Assembly: GCF_000340215.1 (NCBI RefSeq)
Contig: NW_006921540.1
Coordinates: 2,479,486 to 2,543,485, forward strand
Direction: 5' to 3'
Source: Pseudocercospora fijiensis CIRAD86
Taxonomy: Eukaryota; Ascomycota; Dothideomycetes; Mycosphaerellales; Mycosphaerellaceae
DNA: 64,000 nucleotides
Part shown: positions 12,431-24,600 of the stretch, piece by piece
Layout: each line of letters begins with the position of its first letter
Numbering within the stretch: the first letter of the stretch is position 1
Position numbers and translations under genes: made by a program
The notes under the pieces: model-generated
What the model was told of the DNA's origin: nothing
What the model saw: only the letters and a program-made list of their open reading frames with translations
Databases searched by the model: none

Positions 12431-15400
12431 CTGTTAGCCTTATACGGCGTAAGACTATCGACATTGTGCTAGCTATAACACGCCCCTACCTTATATAGGA
12501 CACGAAGGGCACTAACTATTAAACTAAGGTTATACTAGACCTAGGAAATTCGGTTAGTGCCCTTATTAGCTATCGCCTAGCTAAGTAATTAGACCTTCGA
12601 TAATTAAATAGGACTGACCTACTAACCCTTGCTTAGTTTAATAACGCTCGGCACTTAACCTATAGGGCCTACTATGTTCCTATAGTTCTAAAGGACGACC
12701 TCGGAAATAAACGCCTACTAGATTTTACTGCCTATATAGTAGATATAGACAACCTTCTATCCGATATTGTCCTCGGAAACCCTATTGTTAAGTACTACGC
12801 CGTAGCTATAGACCTAGGCAGCTAATAGTAGCGGTTTAGAATCGCTAGAAAAGAGGATATTAAGTATATCGACGTTAACGAGTGCTCTAACGATATTAGG
12901 GTCCTATTTATTAGCAACCTAACTCCGGCTAATCCGACTACCGACCTACTTAGTAGTAATAACGACAAGCCTATGCCCCCTAGTAGCATAGACCCTAATT
13001 AGCTTGCTCGTATACTATAGCCTGTTTAAGAGACCTATATTAATATATTTAAATACTACTTAGCATCGACGTTGCCTATATTTAAAGAGACGGACTATAA
13101 GATCGATATTATATAGGGCAAGGAGGTTCCTTTTAGGCTACTTTATAACCTTAGTAAAAGAGAGCTTGCTATATTGCGTAAGTACCTAGATAAGAACCTA
13201 GCTAATAGTCGAATTCGATATAGCAATAGCCCTACTAGTACGCCTATCTTGTTTGTTCTAAAGAAGGATAGTAGCCTACGCCTATATATTAATTATCGTA
13301 GGCTTAATACTGTTACTATTAAGGACCGCTGTCTACTTCCGCTTATTAATAAGACCCTCGACCGCCTTTCTAGCGCCTACTACTATACTATACTAGACAT
13401 TAAGGATGCGTACTATCGTATCCGTATCCGTAAGGGTAATAAATAGAAAACGGCCTTCTGTACCCGTTATAGCTATTTCGAATACCTAGTTATGCTATTT
13501 AGGCTAGCTAATGCCCCTACAACCTTCTAGTCCTATATTAATAGGGCCCTATTAGGCCTATTAGACTACCTCTATATAGTTTACCTAGATAACATCCTAG
13601 TTTATACGCACTTACCTAATATTGCGGAGCACTAGGCTATAGTCTATAAGGTACTCGATCGCCTAAGAACCTATAGCTTATATTATAAGCCTTCTAAATA
13701 CACCTTTACTACTAAAGAGGTGTTATTCCTCGGCTTCCTCGTATTAACTAAGGGTGTTAAGGCTGATCCTAATCGGATTAAAACAATTACCGAATAGCCT
13801 ATTCCTACGTCTATTAAAGAGCTTTAATTATTCCTCGGTTTTGCTAACTTCTACCGCCGCTTTATTAAGGGCTATTCGCGGCATATAATGCTATTAACTA
13901 AGCTTACTAAAACTAAGGCTAATCTATCTAGAGAGTTTAAATAGACTAACAGAGTATAAGCCGCTTTTAACGGTTTAAAGAAGCGCTTTACTAAAGTCCC
14001 CTTATTGTACTATTTCGTACTAAGCAAATAGATCCGTATTAAGACTAACGCTTTATAGTTTGCTATATTAGCTATTATGTTATAACAGGCTAATAACAAT
14101 TACTAGTACCTAATTGCCTTCTTCTTACGGAAGATAATTAATACTAAGCGTCGCTACGAGACCTATAAGTAAGAGCTCCTAGCTATTATCGAGGCCTTTA
14201 AGTATTAGAGGTACTACCTCAATAGGGCTTAATATACGATACAGGTCTATATAGACTATAACAACCTCCGTAGCATTACTAAGGTTACTAGGGTTATAGG
14301 TCGATAGGCTAGATAGGCCGTCTACTTCGCCGGGTTTGATTTTAATATATTATATCGGCTAGGCGTAAGCAACCCTACTAATAGCCTATCGAGGCGACCT
14401 AATTACGATAGCGAGACCTAACACATTAATCCTTTGTTTCTAACCCTATAGTATAAGATTGCTATAGCCCGTATTATTAATAAGCAAGCGTAGGATAAGC
14501 GGACTTCCGGACCCTACGGCGGCAATAAATACTATAGCGGAGTTGTCGTTCTTCTAGTACACGTTAAGAAGGACGTAGGTCGCTCGAGCTATAACGACTC
14601 GATTAAAGATATTGCTATCTATAGCGACAGTACTATAGAAGAGGTTGCAGTAGTTCCGGCTACTAGTACTATTAGATATATATAATACGTACCTCGTTCG
14701 ATAGTACGGGTACTATTAAATAACCTTGCAAACAGGGATAGTTAATCGTTTATAGATAAGCTGTTGCGTACTTAGCAGAGGGACGCCTTTGCTATCGAGC
14801 GTATTAATAGGCTTATAAGTAGACGGGCGACTCGATCTAGTAAGAGTAATAATTAGTCGATCGACGACAAAGGTTACTTAAAGTTTAAGGGTAGATACTA
14901 TGTCCCCGCTAAACAATCGATTAGATAAGAGCTTTTAAAGCGACACTATAATAGTAAGCTTGCTAGTTACTATAGTATAGAGAGGTCGTACGAGCTACTA
15001 TCGCGTATATACTACTAGCTAAATAGTAAGCGGTATATAAAAGAATACGTACAGACCTACGTAGTATACTAGCGTATTAAAGCACTAAAGCACTTGCTAT
15101 TTAGCGAGTTGTCTTTACTTCCTGTTCCTAGGAAGCTATTCGTAGAGCTTATAATAGATTTTATTATAGGCCTTCCTTCTACTAAGTATAGAGGCAGTAA
15201 GGACGTATATAATACTATCCTTATTATAGTAGATCGATTTACTAAAGGCGCCCGATATATCCCGGCGCGCAAAGATTAGACTGCTATTAATATAGCAGAG
15301 GCGCTATAGACTAGTATCTTCTATACCTATTAGGGAACCCCTAAGGGGATAGTCTCTAACCGAGGGTCGACATTTATATCTTACTATTAGAGTAAGATAT

Positions 15401-16074
15401 GCGTATAGCTAAGACTTAAGCATCGGCTGTCTATAGCTTTCTATCTGTAAACAGATAGTTAGACCGAGAGGCAGAATACTACTCTATAGTAGTACCTACG
15501 CAGCTACATTAATAAGAACCCTAATAACTAGGTTAACCTCCTATAGCCTATAGAATTCGTATATAACAATAGTATACACTTATTAACTAAGATCTTACCC
15601 TATATAGCTATAATAGGCTAGAACGCTACTATGCTATAAGACCCTCTATCGCTCGAGGCCGAGCGTAAGGAAAGGGAAGCGGGTTAACCTAAGATACTAG
15701 CGGCTATTAAAAGGGTTTAAAAGATGCGAGAAATCTACGCCAAAATAGCTAAGAAGCTAACAAGGGCTTAAGAGTACTAAAAGGCCTACTACGATAAGCG
15801 CTATATACTAATAGCCTTCAAGTAAGGCGATATAGTTATACTTAGTATAAAGAACCTCCGCATCCGCAAATACCTATTACCTAATAGCAAAACACGCCCT
15901 AAATTAGCACTACGGTTTATTAGCCCCTTCCGAATCCGAGAGCCGAAGGGCAATAGCTAGGCCTACTAGTTATAGCTTCTACCTTATTATACTATCTATA
16001 ATACCTTCTATATCTCCCTCCTTAAACTATACTACTAGCGCGAAGGCGATAAAGCGCCTACTAAGTTAGAAGAA
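12431..16074 (+). pseudogene. Gypsy-1A pol: protease, reverse transcriptase, RNase H, integrase
   Basis: This is the enzymatic polyprotein of a Ty3/gypsy element. Protease: VILDLGNSVSALIS near 12,530, an aspartic protease motif with Leu-Gly after the Asp. Reverse transcriptase: about 13,080-13,620, including RLYINYRRLNTVTIKDR and VYLDNILVY (second catalytic Asp is Asn at 13,591-13,593). RNase H: about 14,020-14,400, ending in LSRRP. Integrase: about 14,930-16,070 with LFVELIIDFI, SNRGSTF (normally SDRGS) near 15,357, and TERQN near 15,460. A 90-codon piece of the reverse transcriptase (13,174-13,446) is still open. Gypsy-2A cuts the frame at 16,075; the chromodomain continues at 29,888. Confidence 0.92.
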
Positions 16075-16079
16075 GTCTT
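16075..16079. repeat. Target-site duplication of Gypsy-2A, left copy (GTCTT)
   Basis: GTCTT lies directly before the left LTR and again at 29,883-29,887. Removing one copy plus the element rejoins the Gypsy-1A pol frame into its chromodomain. Confidence 0.92.
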
Positions 16080-16193
16080 TATTATACGAGGGACGATTAG
16101 TAGGTTAGCTATAGTATAGTATTAGGGTAAGTATCTACGGTTCTACGGAAAGTATATACCGGGCTTAGCTAGCGTACCGTCCCTGCCGTAATA
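16080..16193 (-). repeat. Gypsy-2A 3' LTR (114 bases)
   Basis: On the plus strand it runs from TATTATACGAGG to CCGTAATA. The partner at 29,769-29,882 keeps TG...CA (TGTTATACGAGG to CCGTAACA). On the minus strand a purine tract, GGACGGGGGTAC, precedes it directly, as expected for the plus-strand primer of reverse transcription. Confidence 0.93.
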
Positions 16194-19100
16194 GTACCCC
16201 CGTCCGATAGAACAAAGGCTAGCGTACTATATTAGCTAAACCCCTTCTTATGTACTCCTTCCGCTTTTACTCGTTTTCCTTACCGCTCGTATTCGTATTA
16301 TGCGTTTGTATTATACGTTCTCGTCGTCTCGAGTATGTCCTCCTCTCCTTAGTCTAAGTCTACTAGTTTAGCGCGCGTCTTCTTAGTAGCCGACTTTAGC
16401 GTAGCCTTAGTATCGGAGCTAGTTATAAAGTTTGCGTATTAGCGTCGTCTCTTTTAATTAGATGTCTCGCCGGTACTAGTACTAGCTCGCTTGCGCTTTA
16501 TTCTGCTACTTTTATCTTATATCTTACGTACGCCGACGTACTAGACTTGCTTTAGCGTTTCGGGTACGGGCATCGAGGCGGGTGCCGAGGCTAGTAGGGA
16601 TAAGGCGCGATCGAAGGTTTAGCGCGTCTAGATTTTCGGTAGCTTGTTCTTGTCCTTGCCTTTTAGTAGGGGGAAGGCCTTGCCTTTACCTTTAGAGGCT
16701 AGGGCAAGGGTACCGGCGTCGGCAGTACTATACTACGACTTAGTCTTACGCTTCTCCGATAGTTGCGGCGTAGCTAGCGCTTCTTCGTTAGCAGCTGCGG
16801 TGCTAACGAGAGTCTTAGACTTAATAGCTATAGCGAGCTCGTCCGGTAGGTAGAGGCATAGGTCGGCGCGTTACTCGTCGGTAAGCGACTAGTATCGTCC
16901 TATAATACCTATACGCCCTAGTCTGCGGTATAACTTTACCGGATCTGCGTCCTTCGTAGCGTAATCGTACTTAATATCTTTTAGTAGTAGGCCCTTCTTA
17001 TTATAGGCAGTAACCTAATCGCGGTCTACGCTCGGTATATAGCCTAATTATAGCTAGAGATATACTATATATAGGAAATAGTCGAGCGCGACATCCGTTA
17101 GTATACCGTCTTCGTTAGTCGTATTATAGGCCTATATATTCGTAAGGGCGTAGTCTAGGATTGCGTCGACATCGATCTCTATTAGCTACTCTACTATAGC
17201 GGCCTTAAAGGTAAGGTAGGACAGGGAAATAATTTAGAGCTACTTCTTATATAGGTCGTAGTTTAGGTCCTTATAGTACTTCCGCTAGCGCGCCTACTAT
17301 TAGCGTAAAGAGGTAACTAGCTTAGTTTCGCCCTCGATGTCTAGCGGTATTATAGTTATAATTATCGCCTAGTTGCTTACGTTATCGATGTGCGTCTAGG
17401 TAACCTAATCTAGGGCCTTATAGCGGAAGGTGCCGCTACCTATAAGCATAGTACGATAGGCAATAGCGGCAATCTTGTATATTCCGTTAGGATGCTACTT
17501 ATAGTATAAGTACGGCGGGCCGATTAGCTTACGCTTAGAGCGTAGATATCCCTATGCCTTAACGGAGTACGTATACTACTTTCCGAGATCCTTTAAGCCG
17601 ATAGTAGTGTCGTCGACCTTATAGTATATTATTCCTAATTTAAAGTCGGATAAGCGGGTGCCTATCGGTAGTATACAATCTATTATCTTAAATCCTAGCG
17701 CATTGTATATTAGTACTACTATATTAGCTTAATACTGCGACTCTAACTAGTCTTCTATACTAGTGTACTATATACTAGAGCGCTAGAAGTTCTTATCCTT
17801 ATCTATATTAACTGCTCTACGGCGTACCTTCTTCTTATCTATAATAGCTAGGCTGTCTTCCTAATCGTCGTCCTTGTCCGCTTTGCCCTTATTTATCTTA
17901 GCTGCTCTAGCCGCTCTACGGCGCTACTTCTCCTCCTTTACGTCTATTAGGGCGTCCTCCTTATCGTCGTCCTCCTCTTATCTCTCGGATATATCTATCG
18001 CGTCGTCGATAGTAGATACGTCGCTAGCGTTATCGGTATAGTCCTCGGCTTATATAAGGTCCTAAACGTTAGCGTCCTTAGTATCGGCTTATATAGAGTC
18101 CTAATTGTCCTCGGTATCGTTAGTAGGCTTCTCGTAGGTAGTAGGATCGGCGCTATCGGTAGGCTCGGCGTAATCGGTAGGCTCGTCCGATATCTCGTTT
18201 TTATAGTCGGCAGCTAGGGGGTTAGCGTCGTGCTCTACTACCGTACGCGTCTATAGTAGCGTATAGAGTAATAGGGTCGGTCCTAAGACTAGCGGGCCTC
18301 TATAGTATCCCTAAACGCGGTCGAATATAGCTTAGAGCCTACTACGTAGGTCTATACTAGGTACCGGAGTAGAGTAAAAGTCGCTAATAAATTCTTTAAA
18401 GTACTCGTTTATATAAGCAGTCTTATATACTAAGCTAAGGAATTAGTGTTCGTATACTAGTTAGAGCGTAATTTGTCCTATACGGGCTAACTTATCTATT
18501 ATTATAATACGCTCGATAATGTTGTTGTCCTCCTTTATAGCGACCTTAATAGCGTTTACCGTTATTATATAGAAGAGGGCGGCGGTACGCTAGCGGGCGC
18601 CTAATACCTTTATAGCGTCTCGAATATCTCTATTTATATCGACGCCGTCTAGGATCGGGTATTACGGTCGCTTACTATCGTTCTAATCGCTATGCTATAG
18701 GTCGTCGCTATTGTTAGCGTTTTAGCGTACTAGAGAGTCGCCGTCGTCGTAAGCGTTGTCGCGTACTAGAGAGTCGTCGCTACCGTTAGGGTTCTCGCGT
18801 ACTAGGGAGTTATAGTCGATAGGGGCTAGGGTATCGTTATACTCGGTCTCCTCGTCGTACGTTTACGCGAGCGGTTCCGCCTTAGGGTCGTTCGCTACGA
18901 CGTACTATCCTAGATTATACTCGTCGTTAAAGTAGGTAGTTTCTATTACACGAATCCTCGCCCCTAACCTACCTTTTAAGGTTAGAATAAACGCGTCGCC
19001 TACTTCGGTAAGGCTTATACCGACGTTAGCTTCTAGTAACTCCTACGCGAACTTAGCGTCTAGTATAGTCTTTATATTTAGGAACGTAATAGGGACGGCC

Positions 19101-21590
19101 TCGGTTAGCTATACTGCCGTTATAGGCTCTATTACGTAGGCTAAAATTGCCTCTATTGCTACCTCCTAGAGCTCTTTATTGCGTTCTTATACCTCTATAG
19201 GGTCCTATATCTCGGTGTCCTATTCTAGAGCCTTACTTCCTACTACGGTCGATAATATAGCGACTAGACCTGTCTCCTCCTTATAGTCGGCGTCCTTAGG
19301 TATATCCTTTAGCGACTTATTAGTAGCGGCGTCCTCTGCGTTGCTAACGTCCTTTAGTAGTCGTAGCTACTCGGTAGCCTTTTACGGTTGTCGCTCGTTA
19401 ATAGTCTTTAGCTAGTATAGGCGATCTCGTAATAGCTTAGTATCCGCCTAGGGAAGCTTACCTACCGCCTTTTTATATACTACTTAGCTATATAAGGTAA
19501 GTACCTATTCGCCGTCTACTATAATTACCGTACTATTCTCGTCTTCTACCTACCTACCGAGCTCCTTATCGACGGAACGCGCTATTATTGTATATCTAAG
19601 GAGGGTCTAGACGTTCTTATAGATAGCGTCGAGCGTTATCTTTCGCGGGAAAACATTCGCGAGCACCGCCTAGATTAGCGTCGGCTAGTGCTTCCGTAGG
19701 GAGTCCTTAAGGTAACAGCCCTTAGGTAGTAGTAGATTAGCTTCGGTATTCGCTATAACGTCCTACTTCTTAGTATCTTTTATTAGGATCGTCGCGCTAG
19801 ACGTTATAGGCTATAGCTCGATAGTATCTTGCTTATCTTACGCCGCGTTTATACCTAGCGCGTCTTACTTGTTATTTGCTATAGTCTCGCTTAGCTCGGC
19901 GCCCTACTTGTATCGTAGGGCCTTCTTATTTAGATTTAAGCCTTCGTCGCCCTAGTAGCTATATAGCGTATTATAATAATCCTTCTACTCTCTAATCGTC
20001 TTGCGCTTCTATACGATAGTGTCTTAGTCGTAGACGATTGTAAGCGTACGCTCGGGCTAGTACCGGCATTCGGTTTAAAAGTCTACTATCGACGCGATCT
20101 ACGTAGAGTATTATAGTAGCGCGGTTGTTTCGCCGGTAACGGGGTCTACTAGCTCTGCGGCTAGAATCTTTTCTTATGCCTTTACGTATATCGCTACTAT
20201 TTGCTAGTTACGTATCCGCTCGGCCGTAAGTGTCTAGTCTAAGAGATACTAACCTAGTAGGTCGTTGCGATTTAGGTACTACTCTATATCGTCGCGGCCC
20301 GCGACCTAAGCGATCTAGTCGCAGACTACGACAAGGTTAACGTTAGTATTGTCCTATCTAGGCATATCTTTAAGTACCTCGTATAGAGTGCTAATTGCGT
20401 TAGAATAGAAACCGTACTTTACTAGTGCGCGGAATAGCGGCGCCGCCGCCTAGACGTAGTTTCCGCTATATAGCGCTCCTATCTCCTAGTAATTAGTTAT
20501 ACCGATATTAAGTCGTAATAGCGTTCGGATAGCGTAATAGATGTCGTAGTTCTATACGCGTATAGGGATGTCGTCTAGGTTGTAGAAAAGCTTCGTATAC
20601 TAGGGGTTAGGGAGCGTAACGACCGCGCCTTTGTCGCTAGCGTTAGATACGTCGGGCGCCTAATCGAGGAACTAGTAGAATTCTAGTACGCTAAAGAAAC
20701 GGGCCTACTCGGAGCGGTCGTCCTTATCGTACCTATAAAGGCTCGCATTTTCCTAGAGTGTAATCTTAATATGTTATAATAAGTTGCAGTTCGTTACGCT
20801 AGGCTCCGAGTCGAGTAGTAGCAAGGCGAAGTCCGTAGCTTCTATATAGTCCTACGCGCGGATGCGCGTAATAAAGGCGCGATAGGAGCCGTACTTATAT
20901 AGGAAAAAATCCGCGATCGTAATTAGGTAGATCTTAGTAGCGCGTCCGCGAAGGAGAACTCGTAGGATTAGCGTATTATAGATTCGCGTCTAGATCTTAG
21001 CGCTTATAAACTCGCCGACGTAGTCGCGTAGCGGCTAGTCTAGTTCGCGGTATACTAGTGCTAGTACCTACTCTACTAGGATACTATAATTAAGTCTCTA
21101 CGCTGCTTCTATCGGCGTAGTAGCGTAGTCGTCGTATAGCTCGAATTTAGGCTCTTAGGAGGCGAAGAATAGTAGGGACTTATAGCGGCGTTCCTTTAGC
21201 TAGGTCTAGCTAGGGTCGGACAATTCGTCCTAGCGGTATATATATAAGGCGATAGGCGGCGGGCCGTAGTCGTTATTCTAAGGGCGGTAGCGCACTATCG
21301 CGGTAATATCGCTAGGCGTACTAGCGTCGCTCGATATAATAGGGTTGCCGACGGGGTAGCGGTATATTACTAGAGGGCGTACGCAGTCGTAGGTTCGCTA
21401 GAGTAGGGGGAGGTTAGTATCGTATTAAGTTTAATATATACGTAGTAGCTAAAAATTTTTAGGGCGTTACTAGGGCGTTCCGCTTTATTATAACGCAAAC
21501 TTTATCTCGCCTACGCTACGCTGTTTATATATGCGGTACGGCCCGTCGGATTAGAGTAATAATAGGGGAAAGACAATAAAGTAAACTATT
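16170..21590 (-). pseudogene. Gypsy-2A ORF3: giant extra frame of unknown function
   Basis: One minus-strand phase can be read from about 21,590 to 16,170 (about 1,800 codons) with no frameshift noticed; I checked the phase at 21,300, 20,880, 19,560, 18,060, 16,980 and 16,260. Stops are TAG/TAA at Gln/Trp-type positions. The N-terminal 800 residues look globular (YPVGNPI; AFITRIRA; GKGAVVTLPNP-like; ELVDPVTGETTALL). A tandem DSLVR repeat follows (18,715-18,815), then an acidic DEPTD/AEPTD region (18,000-18,240), a basic RRRAARAAKINKGKA block (about 17,890-17,940), a second globular part (17,750-16,900) and a Lys/Arg-rich tail. Its phase differs from gag-pol. I recognise no enzyme motif, membrane segment or envelope feature. 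The last codons enter the 3' LTR. Confidence 0.7.
18715..18815 (-). repeat. Tandem repeat in ORF3 encoding DSLVR units
   Basis: Three to four imperfect copies of about 27-45 bases (GCGTACTAGAGAGTC core on the plus strand) read DSLVR followed by acidic/Asn residues on the minus strand. It sits directly before the acidic part of ORF3. Confidence 0.75.
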
Positions 21591-21699
21591 TGCGTTTCAA
21601 AAATAAAGTAAAGTAAGGTACGATTTAAAATAAGGTAAAGTAGGGTGCGATTTAATTATAGACAATAATACTATAACGTAGCGTACTGCGATAGAGATG

Positions 21700-24600
21700 C
21701 CTATTATTGCGTATAGTGCTACTTAGTTAACCTTCTATATAGCCGTTCTTTAGGAGTTACGCAAGCTAGGCCTCCGAGAAGGCCGAGCCTATAGTTCTCC
21801 TACTATCGACTATAGCGCGCTTAGGGACGGCGCTATCGGTGCCTGCTATTATAGCGCTTGCTAACGTGCTGCCTACTAACGTAACGCTTGCTATTGTAAC
21901 GCTTATTATAGGTAGAGGCGATCGTATTCCTAGACAAGTTCCGCTAAGTCGCGGAGGTTGTTAACGTCGTACTAAACGTTATGCGCGTAACCGTAGCTAC
22001 GCTACTTAACTAGATATTGCGTCTTGCCTCTAGAGACTCTACGTCCGAGGAGCTTCTCGATCTCGTAATAGGGCGCCTTTAGGTATAGGTAGTCGTTGTC
22101 GAAAGGTGCTTTATCTACCGGCCTAGGCTTAGGTATCTCTCTATTATACGGATTACGGCCCTCGGGGTAAGGTTCTAGCTGCGAAACTAAGATTACAGGG
22201 TAGATACGTATTACTAGGGGGAGATCGAGTTCGTACGCGAGGTTGCCGACCGGGCGTACTACCTTAAAAGGACTAGTACGCTACGCGGAGAGCTTTCGGT
22301 TAGGGTTCCCTAGTAGGCGGTATCCCTTATATAGCTTAAGCAGTACCTTTTAGCCCGTCTTAAAGGAAATAGGGCGATGCTTGCGGTCGTATCGGTCTTT
22401 TATTATTGCTACCGCCTACGCGAGAGAGTCTGCGGCCTAATCGCGTACCTCCTATCTTAATACTAAGTAGTCCTTAGTAGAGAGCTCGGTAAGGGGGTTT
22501 AGCGCGTCTAAGTTGGTCTTAAATCCTTAAATTAGAATATTAGGTACCTCTCTAGTCGAGGCGTTTCTAGCGTTGTTAAGCTTAGCCTAGATATACGGAA
22601 GTGCGTCCGTCTAATTAGCGTCTAGATAATTAGAGGTAAAGAATCGTAGTGCGATTTCTACGGTCTAATTAGTTCGCTTAGACTAGCCGTCCGACTAAGG
22701 GTAGTACGCCGTCGTTGCGAAGAACCTCGTACCTAACTTCTTAAAGGCTGCTTTTATAAAGTTACTAAGCTAAATAGGGTCCCGGTCGCCGATTATAATA
22801 GCCGGAAGGTTGCGCTCTATTTCGATATATCCTTAGATCTAATCGCTGCCGTACTACTACGCCGTCTACGTTAATTTGCACTTACGTAGTATAACGCGCT
22901 TAGAGTACTTGTACGTCTTAGTAAGGAAACTATCGTAGCCGTCTTTATTAGGTAGTAGGCCGTAAACCTAGTCCGTAGTAATAGCGTACTATAGAATAGG
23001 CTAGTATTTAATCGGTTGCAATTTACCGTATAGAGGATAGCGTAGCGTCTAGTTTAGGATGCACTCGGAGTAATAAGCGATGTACTTAGAGACCTCGCGT
23101 CCGAGCCGGCGTATATAAAAGCTAGCGTATAGACGAGCGTAAGTGCGGTAATAACCTGCGTAGTAGTAATAATCGTAGGCTATTTAGAAGACCTCCTTAT
23201 ATAGGGAGTAGGGGATATATAGCCTCTCTCTACTATCGGTATCGTCCTTAAAATAGATAAGGTCGTCGCGTAAGAAAAAACAAAGTCCTAATAGGCTCGA
23301 CTCGGCCTCGCCTATAATGTTAGCTTCCTTATAATTAGGGTTGTCGTTAGCGTCTAAGGTCCTCTTAGCGGCGGCTCGTAGGCGGCGTTCTTCTATAGCG
23401 TTTAGCTAAGCTAGGATTGCGGACTAATAGGGGTCGTTAGCATATCCCGCCTTTAAGTCGTCCTTAAATTCGGTAGCGAGTTCTACGAGTACGGAGTAGA
23501 AAACTATAGGCTCGTTAGAGGTGTACGTTCGGCTAGAGTACTCGTCGATTATAGTAGCGTAAAAGCAAATCGCACCCTCGCTTTCGTATAGGTATATATA
23601 GTACGCGTCGATTATATTATTCGCGGGCGCCGGATCGTCGTATACTAGGGGATCTAGTATGTCGTATGCTTAATCTACTACTCGGTTAAGATCCGCTACG
23701 AGCCTACTTAAGGCGTCCGGTATTCTATAAAGGCGTCCTAGGCGGTAGTATACCTTAAGCTTAGGGTACTAAGAGAGGTACTAACTAGCCTGTACTAGAC
23801 GGAGGTTAAGCTTGTCCGTAGACGTAGTCGTCGCTAGGCTCGCTGCTATAGTAATGCCTAGGGCCGTAATATAGTCGGAAAATATATATACCGGCTTACG
23901 TGCCGCCTATAAGATTATCCGTACCTTACGTACTATCTAGACTAGTCCGCTAACCTTAAGCTCGGTAGCTAGGTACCGCTTTTCTACGTCTATAAGGGCT
24001 TTGCTAAGGTATATAATAACTTGTACCTAATCTACTAGGAAGCGTACGGCCTTGCTATTCTCGATAGTCGGCTCTAGATCTCCCTTAACGTAGTATACTA
24101 CTGCTACGAATCCTCCTATATAGGCGTCTAGGTCGATATATATAGGGCGATTAGGGTCCGCGTAATAGGAGAACTTAATATCGCGGTACATCTGCCTTAG
24201 GATATTAAAGGCCTTGTGCTCGGTTTCTAGTGCCTCGTCTACGTCGAAGGCTAGGGTCCTAGCTATGTAGCGCTTTCGCTTATTGCCCTTATTAGCTAGG
24301 CTAAAGCGCAAGAGGTCTTTCTTGCGGTTCTCGAATAGCATCGTAATCGTAGAGTAGTATAGAATATGCTATCGTTGCTATCTAGTAAGCCCTAAGTAAA
24401 ATTCGATATCCTTTAGAGTCGTAGGGAATTTTAAGTCTAGGATAGCCTAGACCTTTTCCTTATAAGTAGTATATCCTAGTCCTAACACTCGTTAGCCTAA
24501 AAGCTTCGTAAATAGATACGCGAGGAACGACTTGTACGGTGCGATACTAATATTCTTGCCTACTAGGCACTCGAATACCGCGTTTAGATACTATAGGTGC

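Noticed and set aside
15069..15272. Minus-strand open stretch
   Set aside because: Antisense to the Gypsy-1A integrase, which reads LFVELIIDFI on the plus strand.
16644..16853. Plus-strand 69-codon open stretch
   Set aside because: Antisense to ORF3 of Gypsy-2A; the minus-strand phase is coherent over several kilobases.
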